DNA from: Campylobacterales bacterium
Lineage (GTDB): Bacteria > Campylobacterota > Campylobacteria > Campylobacterales > Sulfurovaceae
Direction: 5' to 3'
Length of the DNA stretch: 10,029 nt
NCBI GenBank assembly: GCA_014763905.1
Contig: JACXUN010000039.1
Location: 1-10,029 of the forward strand
Part shown: positions 1-6,381 of the stretch, one piece after another
Numbering within the stretch: the stretch's first letter is position 1
Layout: each line of letters starts with the position of its first letter
The notes under the pieces: generated by a model
The model's database searches: none
The model's input: only the letters and a program-made list of their open reading frames with translations
What the model was told of the DNA's origin: nothing
Made by a program: the position numbers and the translations under genes

Positions 1-2
1 TT

Positions 3-59
3 GAATTAGCTACGGCTAGTCCTACGAATTTTGATTTTTCAAATCTTACCTATTTTTAG
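3..59 (+). CDS. 3' end of an unidentified gene (partial)
   Basis: In the third + frame the sequence is open from the window edge and ends with TAG at 57-59. It encodes 18 residues, ELATASPTNFDFSNLTYF. The other two + frames have stops within the first few bases. The Ser/Thr/Asn/Phe-rich, aromatic-ending tail would suit an exported or outer-membrane protein, but this is too short to identify. The terminator-like hairpin at 101-129, with its T-run on the + strand, supports a + strand gene ending just upstream. The frame could be open by chance. Confidence 0.35.
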   Translation, partial: ELATASPTNFDFSNLTYF

Positions 60-100
60 GCTTCTGTGACTATGATATCCCGTCGAACTCAGGTTTTTAA

Positions 101-129
101 GAAGAGGCTTTTTAGCCTCTTCGCTTTTT
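101..129 (+). terminator. Rho-independent terminator between convergent genes
   Basis: A perfect 9-bp stem (GAAGAGGCT at 101-109, AGCCTCTTC at 114-122) closes a TTTT loop and is followed on the + strand by GCTTTTT. This is a good intrinsic terminator for the gene entering from the left. On the minus strand the same stem carries only a short, interrupted T-stretch, so it would stop mltB transcription less efficiently. The stop codon of mltB (112-114) lies inside the hairpin, so the last codons of mltB form one arm. Confidence 0.75.
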
Positions 130-1224
130 AACCTCTTGGGCAAGTTCGTAGACGGCCATTCCGTAATGGGTGTCATGATTGTAGGTAGTAATCACTCTAA
201 AGTTGTGAGTTCCAAACCATAGCTCATCATATTTTGATCGATTGAGACAAATCAATGAAACAGGACCGCTGTAGTACATTTTGGATCGTGGAACGATTTT
301 GTGATTTCTTTTGAGTTTATATTGCGAATATTTGGTTTTATAACCGGTTTCTAGCTGTTGAAATCGCGTACCGTTGTATTTGGCACGTACCGCAACTTGT
401 GAGATTGAGGCGTTCCAGCCATTTTGGGCAAAATAGTTGGCGATACTGCCGATCGCATCTTTAGCATTCCAGAGGTCAATTGATCCGTCACCGTTAAAAT
501 CCACGGCAAATCGTCGATAACTGCTTGGCATGAACTGTCCATATCCCAATGCTCCTGAGGTTGAACCCATCAATTCCGTCGGATCAAGACCGGCATCTCG
601 TGTTAAGAGTAAAAAGTTTTCTAATTCACTGGTATAAAAATCCGATCGACGGTTGGGTAGCATTGCTTTGGTCGTCAAGACATCGATGACACGGTATTTT
701 CCAAAGTTGACACCATAAGCAGTTTCGATACCCAAAATACCGATAATATATTCAGCCGGAACCCCGTAACGACGTTCTGCACGTTCTAATGTTGCTTGAT
801 GCTCATTCCAAAAAGCAACACCCCGTTCGATATTTTTTTCATAGATAAAACAGTTTCGATACTGATCCCATTTGCCCAGTCCCGAATAACGAGAATAGTT
901 GGTTTGACACGGTCTGGTTTGAGGAATGAGGTTGAAGTTCTGAGCTTGTGAAAATATTTCATTGAGATAGGTACGTTCAAACCCATGCTCGGCTACCATC
1001 CGGTCGATAAAGCTTTCGAGTTGAATATTTCCCATAAACTCACCCATCACATAATCATAACTTGGCGGTGTTGATTCGGCTTTTCCTTGGCTATCGATCT
1101 CTATCCCTAAGTGGGCATAACTTTTATTGTGTTCTTGTGTCTCCTCAGGAGAAACGTTTTTGGTACTGCAAGCAGTAAAAAGAAGCATGGTCGCAACTAA
1201 AGAGTATAGTTTTTGATATCGCAC
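112..1224 (-). CDS. mltB: Membrane-bound lytic murein transglycosylase B (MltB/Slt35 family)
   Basis: A 370-residue lipoprotein predicted to cleave the MurNAc-GlcNAc bond of peptidoglycan non-hydrolytically, leaving 1,6-anhydro-MurNAc ends. It probably acts from the periplasmic face of the outer membrane. The N-terminus is a lipoprotein signal (hydrophobic L9-F16, lipobox FTAC, lipidated C19). The catalytic glutamate is E167 in GILGIETAYG, matching the VETxxG motif of E. coli MltB. Residues 224-265 hold the family signature GALGYGQFMPSS, then an EF-hand-like loop VDFNGDGSIDLW and AIGSIANYF. Length is close to the E. coli protein (361). C106 and C125 could form a disulfide. The start is GTG at 1222-1224; the next Met (M13) would destroy the signal peptide, and a weak AGGG lies 8-9 bases upstream. 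It is transcribed divergently from leuS with no partner genes in the window. Confidence 0.9.
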   Translation of the reverse strand: MRYQKLYSLVATMLLFTACSTKNVSPEETQEHNKSYAHLGIEIDSQGKAESTPPSYDYVMGEFMGNIQLESFIDRMVAEHGFERTYLNEIFSQAQNFNLIPQTRPCQTNYSRYSGLGKWDQYRNCFIYEKNIERGVAFWNEHQATLERAERRYGVPAEYIIGILGIETAYGVNFGKYRVIDVLTTKAMLPNRRSDFYTSELENFLLLTRDAGLDPTELMGSTSGALGYGQFMPSSYRRFAVDFNGDGSIDLWNAKDAIGSIANYFAQNGWNASISQVAVRAKYNGTRFQQLETGYKTKYSQYKLKRNHKIVPRSKMYYSGPVSLICLNRSKYDELWFGTHNFRVITTYNHDTHYGMAVYELAQEVKKRRG

Positions 1225-1252
1225 GTGAAATTCCCTATATTTCTGAAATTTA

Positions 1253-1290
1253 GATTGTTTAGATAAATATACTTATTATCTTATACAATC
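1253..1290. promoter_or_regulatory. Interrupted palindrome and putative mltB promoter
   Basis: In the mltB-leuS divergent spacer, GATTGT-TT-AGATAA (1253-1266) is mirrored by TTATCT-TAT-ACAATC (1276-1290). This gives two nested 6-bp inverted repeats around a 9-base centre. On the minus strand the right arm contains TTGTATAAG, a plausible -10 element (TATAAG, 1280-1285) for mltB, with transcription starting roughly 48 bases before the GTG. The dyad could be an operator or a 5' UTR hairpin. No known regulator box is recognised, and the region is AT-rich enough for chance symmetry. Confidence 0.3.
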
Positions 1291-1445
1291 AAACGTAAAA
1301 AAAGCTTAGAATAAAGCGATTGAAGCAAGAAAAATCGGATATTTGAAGCCTTATAAACAAAATATATTTATTTTTGTGTGCTAATTTAAAAATCACAACA
1401 AAAATTGTCAATTTTTGGAAAATATACCTCTAATCCTCCATTGGG

Positions 1446-1475
1446 TATAATTCGGAAATTTTTAATGTGACGGAG
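1446..1475 (+). promoter_or_regulatory. leuS promoter -10 box and ribosome binding site
   Basis: A perfect TATAAT lies at 1446-1451, preceded by GGG. It has no convincing -35 box but a long A/T-rich stretch upstream, as is usual for the Campylobacterota housekeeping sigma factor. Transcription would start near 1458, giving a short leader of about 23 bases. GGAG at 1472-1475 sits five bases before the leuS ATG. No T-box or other leader structure fits in such a short leader. Confidence 0.6.
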
Positions 1476-1480
1476 CAGAG

Positions 1481-3922
1481 ATGAGCTACACACCCAATAA
1501 GATAGAATCAAAGTGGCAGCAGATATGGAATGAAAAAGGGGCATTTGAACCATTTGACGGTTATGATTTACCTAAAAAATATATTTTAAGTATGTTCCCT
1601 TTTCCAAGCGGGCGATTGCATATGGGACACGTGCGGAACTACGCAATCGGTGATGCGATGGCACGCTATTATCGTAAGCAGGGATACAATGTCCTTCACC
1701 CGATTGGGTTTGATGCCTTTGGTTTGCCGGCGGAGAATGCGGCGATCAAACATGGGCGGCATCCCAAAGAGTGGACTTACTCTAATATCGATTATATGAG
1801 CAAAGAGTTGAATACACTGGGACTCTCTTTCTCAAAAACGCGTGAGTTTGCCACCTGTGATCCGCTCTATACGAAGTGGGAGCAGGGGTTCATTATCAAG
1901 ATGTTTGAAGAGGGATTGCTCTTCCGTGAATCGACGACGGTCAACTGGTGTGAAGATTGCCATACTGTCTTGGCAAATGAGCAGGTTAAAGAGGGGTGCT
2001 GCTGGCGATGTGATAATCCAGTCGAGCAGAAAGAGATGCCCGGATACTATATCGATATCGTCAAGTATGCCGATGAGTTGTTGGAGGATCTGAAACTCCT
2101 CGAAGGCAAATGGCCGAGTCAAGTTTTGACCATGCAGCAGAACTGGATCGGGAAGTCGCAGGGGTTGTCGTTTAGCTTTACCCTCTCCGAAGCAAGTCAA
2201 GCCAAATTGGGCGGTGCGTTTACCCAGTTTGAAGTCTTTACGACCCGACCGGATACCATTTACGGCGTGACCTATGCGGCACTGGCTCCGGAGCATCCGA
2301 TTGTCAAAGCGTTGATCAAAGCCAATGCCCTAGAAGAAGCAACGGCTCACGCGATTACCATGATGGCAAATATGAGCGAACGGGATCGAGCCCAAGCCAA
2401 AAAAGAGGGATATGATCTGGGCATCACCGTTGTTCATCCGTTAACCGGAGAAGAGATTCCGGTTTGGACGGCAAACTTTGTTCTTGCCTCATATGGCGGT
2501 GGAGCGGTTATGTCGGTACCGACACACGATGAGCGGGATTTTGAATTTGCCAAGCAGTATGATTTGCCACTCAAATATGTGGTCAGCGGTGGAGAAGCGG
2601 GTGAAGTTTACACCGGTGAGGGTGAGTTGATCAATTCGGCTGAGTTTAACGGGATGAATAATGTGGAAGCCAAAGCGGCGATTATTCAACACTTTGAAGA
2701 GCAGGGCTTAGGAAAAGGAACCACTAATTTCAAACTCCGCAACTGGGGTGTCAGCCGTCAGCGATACTGGGGAGCTCCAATCCCGATTATCCACTGTGAC
2801 AGCTGTGGATTGGTTCCTGAGAAGTTGGAAAACTTGCCGGTAGCACTGCCGGATGATGTGGAGATCACCGGAGAAGGAAACCCGCTGGATAATCACCCGA
2901 CATGGAAACACTGTACCTGTCCGAAGTGTGGAGCTGCTGCGATTCGTGAAACTGATACACTGGATACCTTTGTCCAGTCAAGCTGGTATCAGTTCCGATA
3001 CGCAACGCACCCCAACAAATGGGAGAGCATCGGGATTGATAAAACAGATGTCAACTACTGGCTGGGTGTCGATCAGTATATCGGCGGGATCGAACACGCC
3101 ATTCTGCACCTCCTCTATGCCCGGTTCTTTACCAAAGTACTGAGAGATTTAGGCTTTATCGACAATCTCAAAGAGCCGTTTGAGCGGCTCTTGACCCAAG
3201 GAATGGTACTCAAAGACGGTTCCAAAATGAGTAAATCCAAAGGCAACACCGTTGACCCCGATAAGCTCATCGAAGAGTACGGAGCCGATACCGCTCGGCT
3301 CTTTACCCTCTTTGCTGCTCCGCCGCAAAAAGAGTTGGAGTGGAATGACAGTGCCGTTGAAGGAGCGTTCCGATTCCTCAAACGTCTCTATGATCGCAAG
3401 AGTAAAGTGACCACGGAAGATTTGCCGATCATTACCCACAGCGGTTTGAGCAAAGAGGAGAAATTGGCACGAGCCAAAGTCTACGAAGCCCTCAAAAAAT
3501 CGACCGATGTGTATGAGAAGACTTTCGCTTATAACACCCTCATTGCTGCTTGTATGGAAGCGATGAATGCCCTTGACAAGCAGGAGAACGATCAGGTTTG
3601 GAGTGAAGGGATGTACATTATCCTCCATCTCTTAGAACCGATTACGCCACATATCTGTACGGAGTTGAGCCAAGAGCTTTTCGGTGCCAAAAACTTAGCC
3701 GGCAAGATTGAACTGATCGAAGAGGTCTTCGTCCAAGACACCATCACACTAGCCGTCTCCGTCAACGGTAAACGTCGAGCCGAGATCGAGGTCGATGCAG
3801 GAGCCGATCAAGCCACGGTGATCGCCATGGCAAAAGAGCAGGTTGCCAAATGGTTAGAAGAGAAGAGGATTGTCAAAGAGATCGTTGTCCCCAATAAAAT
3901 GGTCAACTTGGTAGTCAAGTAG
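1481..3922 (+). CDS. leuS: Leucine--tRNA ligase (LeuRS)
   Basis: An 813-residue cytoplasmic class I aminoacyl-tRNA synthetase that attaches leucine to tRNA-Leu using ATP. The catalytic Rossmann fold carries the HIGH-type motif HMGH (47-50) within [15 protein letters not shown], and KMSKS at 582-586. Two Cys4 zinc-binding insertions are visible: C157/C160 with C174/C177, and C439/C442 with C480/C483. The CP1 editing domain shows the threonine-rich TTRPDT (254-259) and THDERD (348-353), whose aspartates bind the mischarged amino group, so proofreading should work. The C-terminus ([24 protein letters not shown]) is the usual tRNA-binding tail. The protein is shorter than E. coli LeuRS (860) and similar to other Campylobacterota. 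The start is set by GGAG and agrees with the family N-terminus. It heads the lptE-folC group, with 101 bases to lptE. Confidence 0.97.
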   Translation: MSYTPNKIESKWQQIWNEKGAFEPFDGYDLPKKYILSMFPFPSGRLHMGHVRNYAIGDAMARYYRKQGYNVLHPIGFDAFGLPAENAAIKHGRHPKEWTYSNIDYMSKELNTLGLSFSKTREFATCDPLYTKWEQGFIIKMFEEGLLFRESTTVNWCEDCHTVLANEQVKEGCCWRCDNPVEQKEMPGYYIDIVKYADELLEDLKLLEGKWPSQVLTMQQNWIGKSQGLSFSFTLSEASQAKLGGAFTQFEVFTTRPDTIYGVTYAALAPEHPIVKALIKANALEEATAHAITMMANMSERDRAQAKKEGYDLGITVVHPLTGEEIPVWTANFVLASYGGGAVMSVPTHDERDFEFAKQYDLPLKYVVSGGEAGEVYTGEGELINSAEFNGMNNVEAKAAIIQHFEEQGLGKGTTNFKLRNWGVSRQRYWGAPIPIIHCDSCGLVPEKLENLPVALPDDVEITGEGNPLDNHPTWKHCTCPKCGAAAIRETDTLDTFVQSSWYQFRYATHPNKWESIGIDKTDVNYWLGVDQYIGGIEHAILHLLYARFFTKVLRDLGFIDNLKEPFERLLTQGMVLKDGSKMSKSKGNTVDPDKLIEEYGADTARLFTLFAAPPQKELEWNDSAVEGAFRFLKRLYDRKSKVTTEDLPIITHSGLSKEEKLARAKVYEALKKSTDVYEKTFAYNTLIAACMEAMNALDKQENDQVWSEGMYIILHLLEPITPHICTELSQELFGAKNLAGKIELIEEVFVQDTITLAVSVNGKRRAEIEVDAGADQATVIAMAKEQVAKWLEEKRIVKEIVVPNKMVNLVVK

Positions 3923-3942
3923 GGTGCGTTTTCTAACGCACC
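3923..3942 (+). terminator. Hairpin immediately after leuS, without a U-tract
   Basis: GGTGCGTT (3923-3930), loop TTCT, AACGCACC (3935-3942) form a perfect 8-bp stem one base after the leuS TAG. The following bases are AATAAAAT, so there is no U-run and intrinsic termination should be poor. It may instead protect the leuS 3' end or attenuate read-through into lptE. Confidence 0.4.
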
Positions 3943-3991
3943 AATAAAATCAAAACCGTCCGCTTCTGAAGAAAGATATTGGGAATAAGGG

Positions 3992-4016
3992 TAAAATAGC
4001 AATACAAACAAAGGAA
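3992..4016 (+). promoter_or_regulatory. Possible lptE promoter -10 box and ribosome binding site
   Basis: GGG-TAAAAT (-10 at 3992-3997) resembles the GGG-TATAAT of the leuS promoter, with no clear -35 box. AAGGAA (4011-4016) sits seven bases before the lptE ATG and is a good Shine-Dalgarno sequence. With the hairpin after leuS, this suggests lptE-folC can be expressed separately from leuS. Confidence 0.4.
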
Positions 4017-4023
4017 AAGAGTC

Positions 4024-4536
4024 ATGAAAAAATCACTGTTTACATTCGTAGTATTGTTATCGATAACCGCTTGCGGTTATAAACCCTCCTCCCAATTCGT
4101 GCCGCAAGTAATCGGTGATAAGGTTTATACGGTGGTGGATGTCTCGCTCTCCGATCCTGAAAACTCGGTCTTGACCAAGGACGCACTCAATAAGGCACTC
4201 TATAGCCGGCTCAAAACCTTGGCTTCGAGTAAACAGGAGGCTCAAAGTACGCTCAAAGTCTCTTATCATGCGATTCAGTTTATCCCGCTACAGTATGATC
4301 GAAACGGCTTTGTGGTCTACTATCAAGCCAATATCCGACTTAAATTTGAGTTCCAAAACGGGGAAAAACGATGCGAACGGATTATGACCGGTCGGTATGA
4401 ATTTCCGATTCGTCCGAGTGCGGTGATCTCTAATGCCTTACGATTTCAAGCGATTGAAAAGGGATCAATACAGGCTCTTAATCGATTTATCTCCCACCTC
4501 TCCAGTAAAGGACTGTTGAAATATGAGTCTCAATAG
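4024..4536 (+). CDS. lptE: LPS assembly lipoprotein LptE-like
   Basis: A 170-residue lipoprotein. The signal peptide (MKKSLFTFVVLLSITAC) has lipobox ITAC with lipidated C17, followed by CGYKPSS; CGY directly after the lipobox is typical of LptE/RlpB. LptE plugs the LptD barrel in the outer membrane and helps place LPS in the outer leaflet. The mature part has the expected alternation: a polar N-terminal stretch, a helix (LTKDALNKALYSRLKTL), a beta strand pair (TLKVSYHAIQF and VVYYQANIRLKFEF), then a C-terminal helix ending KGLLKYESQ. Its position between leuS and folC matches the lipoprotein gene there in Helicobacter (HP1546) and Campylobacter. LptE sequences are weakly conserved, so the call rests on lipobox, length and synteny. 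Its last 14 bases overlap the start of folC, implying translational coupling. Confidence 0.8.
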   Translation: MKKSLFTFVVLLSITACGYKPSSQFVPQVIGDKVYTVVDVSLSDPENSVLTKDALNKALYSRLKTLASSKQEAQSTLKVSYHAIQFIPLQYDRNGFVVYYQANIRLKFEFQNGEKRCERIMTGRYEFPIRPSAVISNALRFQAIEKGSIQALNRFISHLSSKGLLKYESQ

Positions 4537-5713
4537 CCCGACATTTGAAGCGTTTATTACCGACAAGCCGCTCTATTACAAAGAGATCGATCATAAGCGG
4601 GTACATAACGCTTATGCGATGCTTAAACCTCATATCCAAAAGCCTACTGCTATCCATGTGGTCGGAACCAACGGGAAGGGGAGTACCGGACGCATTATGG
4701 CAAGTCTGTTGTATCATGCGGGGTATCGTGTCGGACATTTCTCTTCGCCGCATATTATGAAATTCAATGAGCGGATTTGGATCAACGGTGAGGATAGCAG
4801 TGATGAAATGTTGGAGTCGGCTCATGCGATTTTGTATCCGATTCTCGGTCGGGAGATGAGTGAGGCATTGAGCTATTTTGAGTATACGACGCTCTTGGCA
4901 CTGGTGGCGATGCAGGATCTGGAGGTGATCGTACTCGAAGCCGGTTTGGGCGGGGAGTTTGATGCGACCAATGTGGTGGAGAAGGCACTGAGTGTGATTA
5001 CCCCAATTGGTCTGGATCATCAAGATTTTTTGGGGGATACGATTAGCTCTATCGCCACGACCAAACTCAACTCTATCGATAAACGAGCCATCGTCGGGTT
5101 CCAATCTCATCCAGAGGTGTATGCAATCGCCCGTCAGATTGCTAGTGAGAAAGGGACAGAACTCTATCTGTTAGCCTCGTTGATCGAAGCCGACAGCCAA
5201 AAAATAGCCGCCATTGAAACGTTAACCCAATCATTGGGCTGGAGCCGCTTTTTGTATGAAAATACCCTGTTAGCGACGCAGGCACTTCAGATTTTAGATT
5301 TTGAGTATGATATTGATGATCTGAAGCTGGTCAAACTGTTTGGACGATTTTATCCGATACTCCCTCATGTACGCATCGATGTCGGGCATAATCTTTTGGC
5401 AGCTACAGCTCTGGTAGAAGCCCTGAAACAGTGGGAAACAGCTGAAAAACCGGTACTGGTTTATAACAGTTTAGCCGACAAAGATTACCAAAAAATTTTG
5501 GAGATCTTTGCCCCCTACATTAAACGGGTTGAGATTATTCCGATCGAGACGATAAGAGCGGTGGAGAGGGCGTTATTGGTCAAAACATTAGAGAGATTGG
5601 GGATTCCTTATCGGGAATTTAACGGGATAGAGGAGTCGGAAAACTATTTGGTTTTCGGCTCTTTTTATGTGGTTGAGGCTTTTTTAGGAACCGATGGCTT
5701 TAGCCTCACTTAA
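4523..5713 (+). CDS. folC: Bifunctional folylpolyglutamate/dihydrofolate synthase FolC
   Basis: A 396-residue Mur-ligase-family enzyme that ATP-dependently adds glutamate to dihydropteroate and/or tetrahydrofolate in the cytoplasm. The P-loop GTNGKGS is at 48-54. The family block EAGLGGEFDATN (139-150) and ITPIGLDHQDFLG with H166 supply Mg2+/nucleotide contacts. K181 (IATTKLNSI) takes the place of the carbamoylated lysine of E. coli FolC (usual context EKAGI), so this loop has diverged. The C-terminal Mur-ligase domain starts around 265-280 and carries DVGHN (286-290), a variant of the usual DGAHNP. The protein ends VFGSFYVVEAFL, matching the family C-terminus, so the gene is intact. The start ATG overlaps lptE by 14 bases; AAAGGA at 4507-4512 lies 10 bases upstream. 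Whether it has both synthase activities cannot be read from sequence. Confidence 0.92.
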   Translation: MSLNSPTFEAFITDKPLYYKEIDHKRVHNAYAMLKPHIQKPTAIHVVGTNGKGSTGRIMASLLYHAGYRVGHFSSPHIMKFNERIWINGEDSSDEMLESAHAILYPILGREMSEALSYFEYTTLLALVAMQDLEVIVLEAGLGGEFDATNVVEKALSVITPIGLDHQDFLGDTISSIATTKLNSIDKRAIVGFQSHPEVYAIARQIASEKGTELYLLASLIEADSQKIAAIETLTQSLGWSRFLYENTLLATQALQILDFEYDIDDLKLVKLFGRFYPILPHVRIDVGHNLLAATALVEALKQWETAEKPVLVYNSLADKDYQKILEIFAPYIKRVEIIPIETIRAVERALLVKTLERLGIPYREFNGIEESENYLVFGSFYVVEAFLGTDGFSLT

Positions 5714-5721
5714 CATTTTTT

Positions 5722-5742
5722 CGGGACTAAAGTCTCCGTTTT
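5722..5742 (+). terminator. Probable terminator after folC
   Basis: CGG-GAC (5722-5727), a TAAA loop and GTC-(T)-CCG (5732-5738) form a short stem with one bulged base, followed by TTTT (5739-5742). It lies nine bases past the folC stop and would end the leuS-lptE-folC transcript. The stem is weak. Confidence 0.4.
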
Positions 5743-5749
5743 CCTATAA

Positions 5750-5832
5750 TAGACTTCTTGCAAAACTATAGACTCAACGGCAAATCCTCCCTTTGGTCTG
5801 AGCATTTCGCTTATAGTCTTGCAAGAAGTCTA
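5750..5832. mobile_element. MITE-like palindromic element
   Basis: An 83-base palindrome has 21-base arms at 5750-5770 (TAGACTTCTTGCAAAACTATA less its last base within limit; core AGACTTCTTGCAA) and 5812-5832 (ending TTGCAAGAAGTCTA). The arms differ at one position out of 21. The 41-base centre (5771-5811) has no coding capacity. The flanks allow a target duplication of AAT on both sides (5748-5750 and 5832-5834) or of TA. Size, near-perfect terminal repeats and intergenic position fit a non-autonomous insertion element or the remnant ends of an IS. I do not assign a family. Transcribed, it would fold into a long hairpin. It sits where relatives carry M23 peptidase genes. Confidence 0.6.
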
Positions 5833-5904
5833 ATAGAAAAAATATAAAAATGTTATTTTCACAATATTGATACCATTCTGTTTTAAAGATAAATAATAAT
5901 TAGA

Positions 5905-5938
5905 TATAATATCCATCATGTAAGCATTGCAAAGGAAG
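5905..5938 (+). promoter_or_regulatory. Bactofilin-mfd promoter -10 box and ribosome binding site
   Basis: TATAAT at 5905-5910 lies in a very A/T-rich stretch, with no strong -35 (TTTAAA at 5882-5887 is correctly spaced but poor). Transcription would start near 5917. AAAGGAAG (5931-5938) is a strong Shine-Dalgarno sequence just before the ATG at 5943. This probably drives both the bactofilin gene and mfd. Confidence 0.6.
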
Positions 5939-5942
5939 AAAA

Positions 5943-6371
5943 ATGGCGTTTTTTGGTAAAAAAAAGAAAAAACCGGCGGTTGCAACCAGTGCAGCCAGCA
6001 TCATCACTCCGGGGACAGCGATCCATGGTGAGATGCGATGTGAGGGAAATATTCTGATCAATGGAGAGTTTGAAGGGAATATTATCTCACGAAGTGAAGT
6101 GGTTGTCGGTAAAACAGGACGAGTACGCGGGGAAATTCACTCGCAAAAGCTATTGGTTTCCGGTGAGTTTCACGGAAACTTTACGGGTGAAGTGATTGAT
6201 ATTATGCCTTATGGAAAAGTATATGGTGATGTCAAAGTAAATAATATTGTTATTGAGCCGAATGCCGTATTTGAAGGTGAGACCAAGATCGTTTCTGGAC
6301 GTGTCGCACCGGAGAGTGGGTATGGAGCAACCGACGTACATATCTCAGAGCCTAAAAAACTAGGATACTAA
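5943..6371 (+). CDS. Bactofilin (polymer-forming cytoskeletal protein; CcmA-type)
   Basis: A 142-residue bactofilin (DUF583 family). Bactofilins polymerise without nucleotide into filaments that scaffold peptidoglycan enzymes; the H. pylori homologue CcmA (about 136 residues) is needed for helical shape. The N-terminus, MAFFGKKKKKP, combines a hydrophobic patch with five lysines (6-10), a plausible membrane-association tail. Residues about 18-118 form short glycine-rich repeats (GEMRCEGNILINGEFEGN, GRVRGEIHSQKLLVSGEF, GKVYGDVKVNNIVIEP) typical of the right-handed beta-helix core. A polar C-terminal tail (RVAPESGYGATDVHISEPKK) follows. It is 10 bases upstream of mfd. Its usual partners, M23 endopeptidases of the Csd1/Csd2 type, are missing from the expected upstream position. 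Confidence 0.92.
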   Translation: MAFFGKKKKKPAVATSAASIITPGTAIHGEMRCEGNILINGEFEGNIISRSEVVVGKTGRVRGEIHSQKLLVSGEFHGNFTGEVIDIMPYGKVYGDVKVNNIVIEPNAVFEGETKIVSGRVAPESGYGATDVHISEPKKLGY

Positions 6372-6381
6372 TTCCTAATTA

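Noticed and set aside
1371..1401. TTGTG...CACAA inverted repeat resembling a CRP-type site upstream of leuS
   Set aside because: The spacing between half-sites is wrong for CRP, the half-sites are incomplete, and the region is very AT-rich, so chance symmetry is likely.
1405..1410. TTGTCA as a -35 box for leuS
   Set aside because: It lies 35 bases upstream of the TATAAT, far beyond the 16-18 bases needed.
3149..3628. A 159-codon open frame antisense to leuS, and a similar one at 1832-2296
   Set aside because: Both are shadows of the leuS coding strand, with no RBS and no recognisable protein features.
4487..5110. A 207-codon frame antisense to folC
   Set aside because: It covers the P-loop half of folC in reverse. 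Its Arg/His/Met-rich composition is that of a reverse shadow, and it has no promoter or partner.
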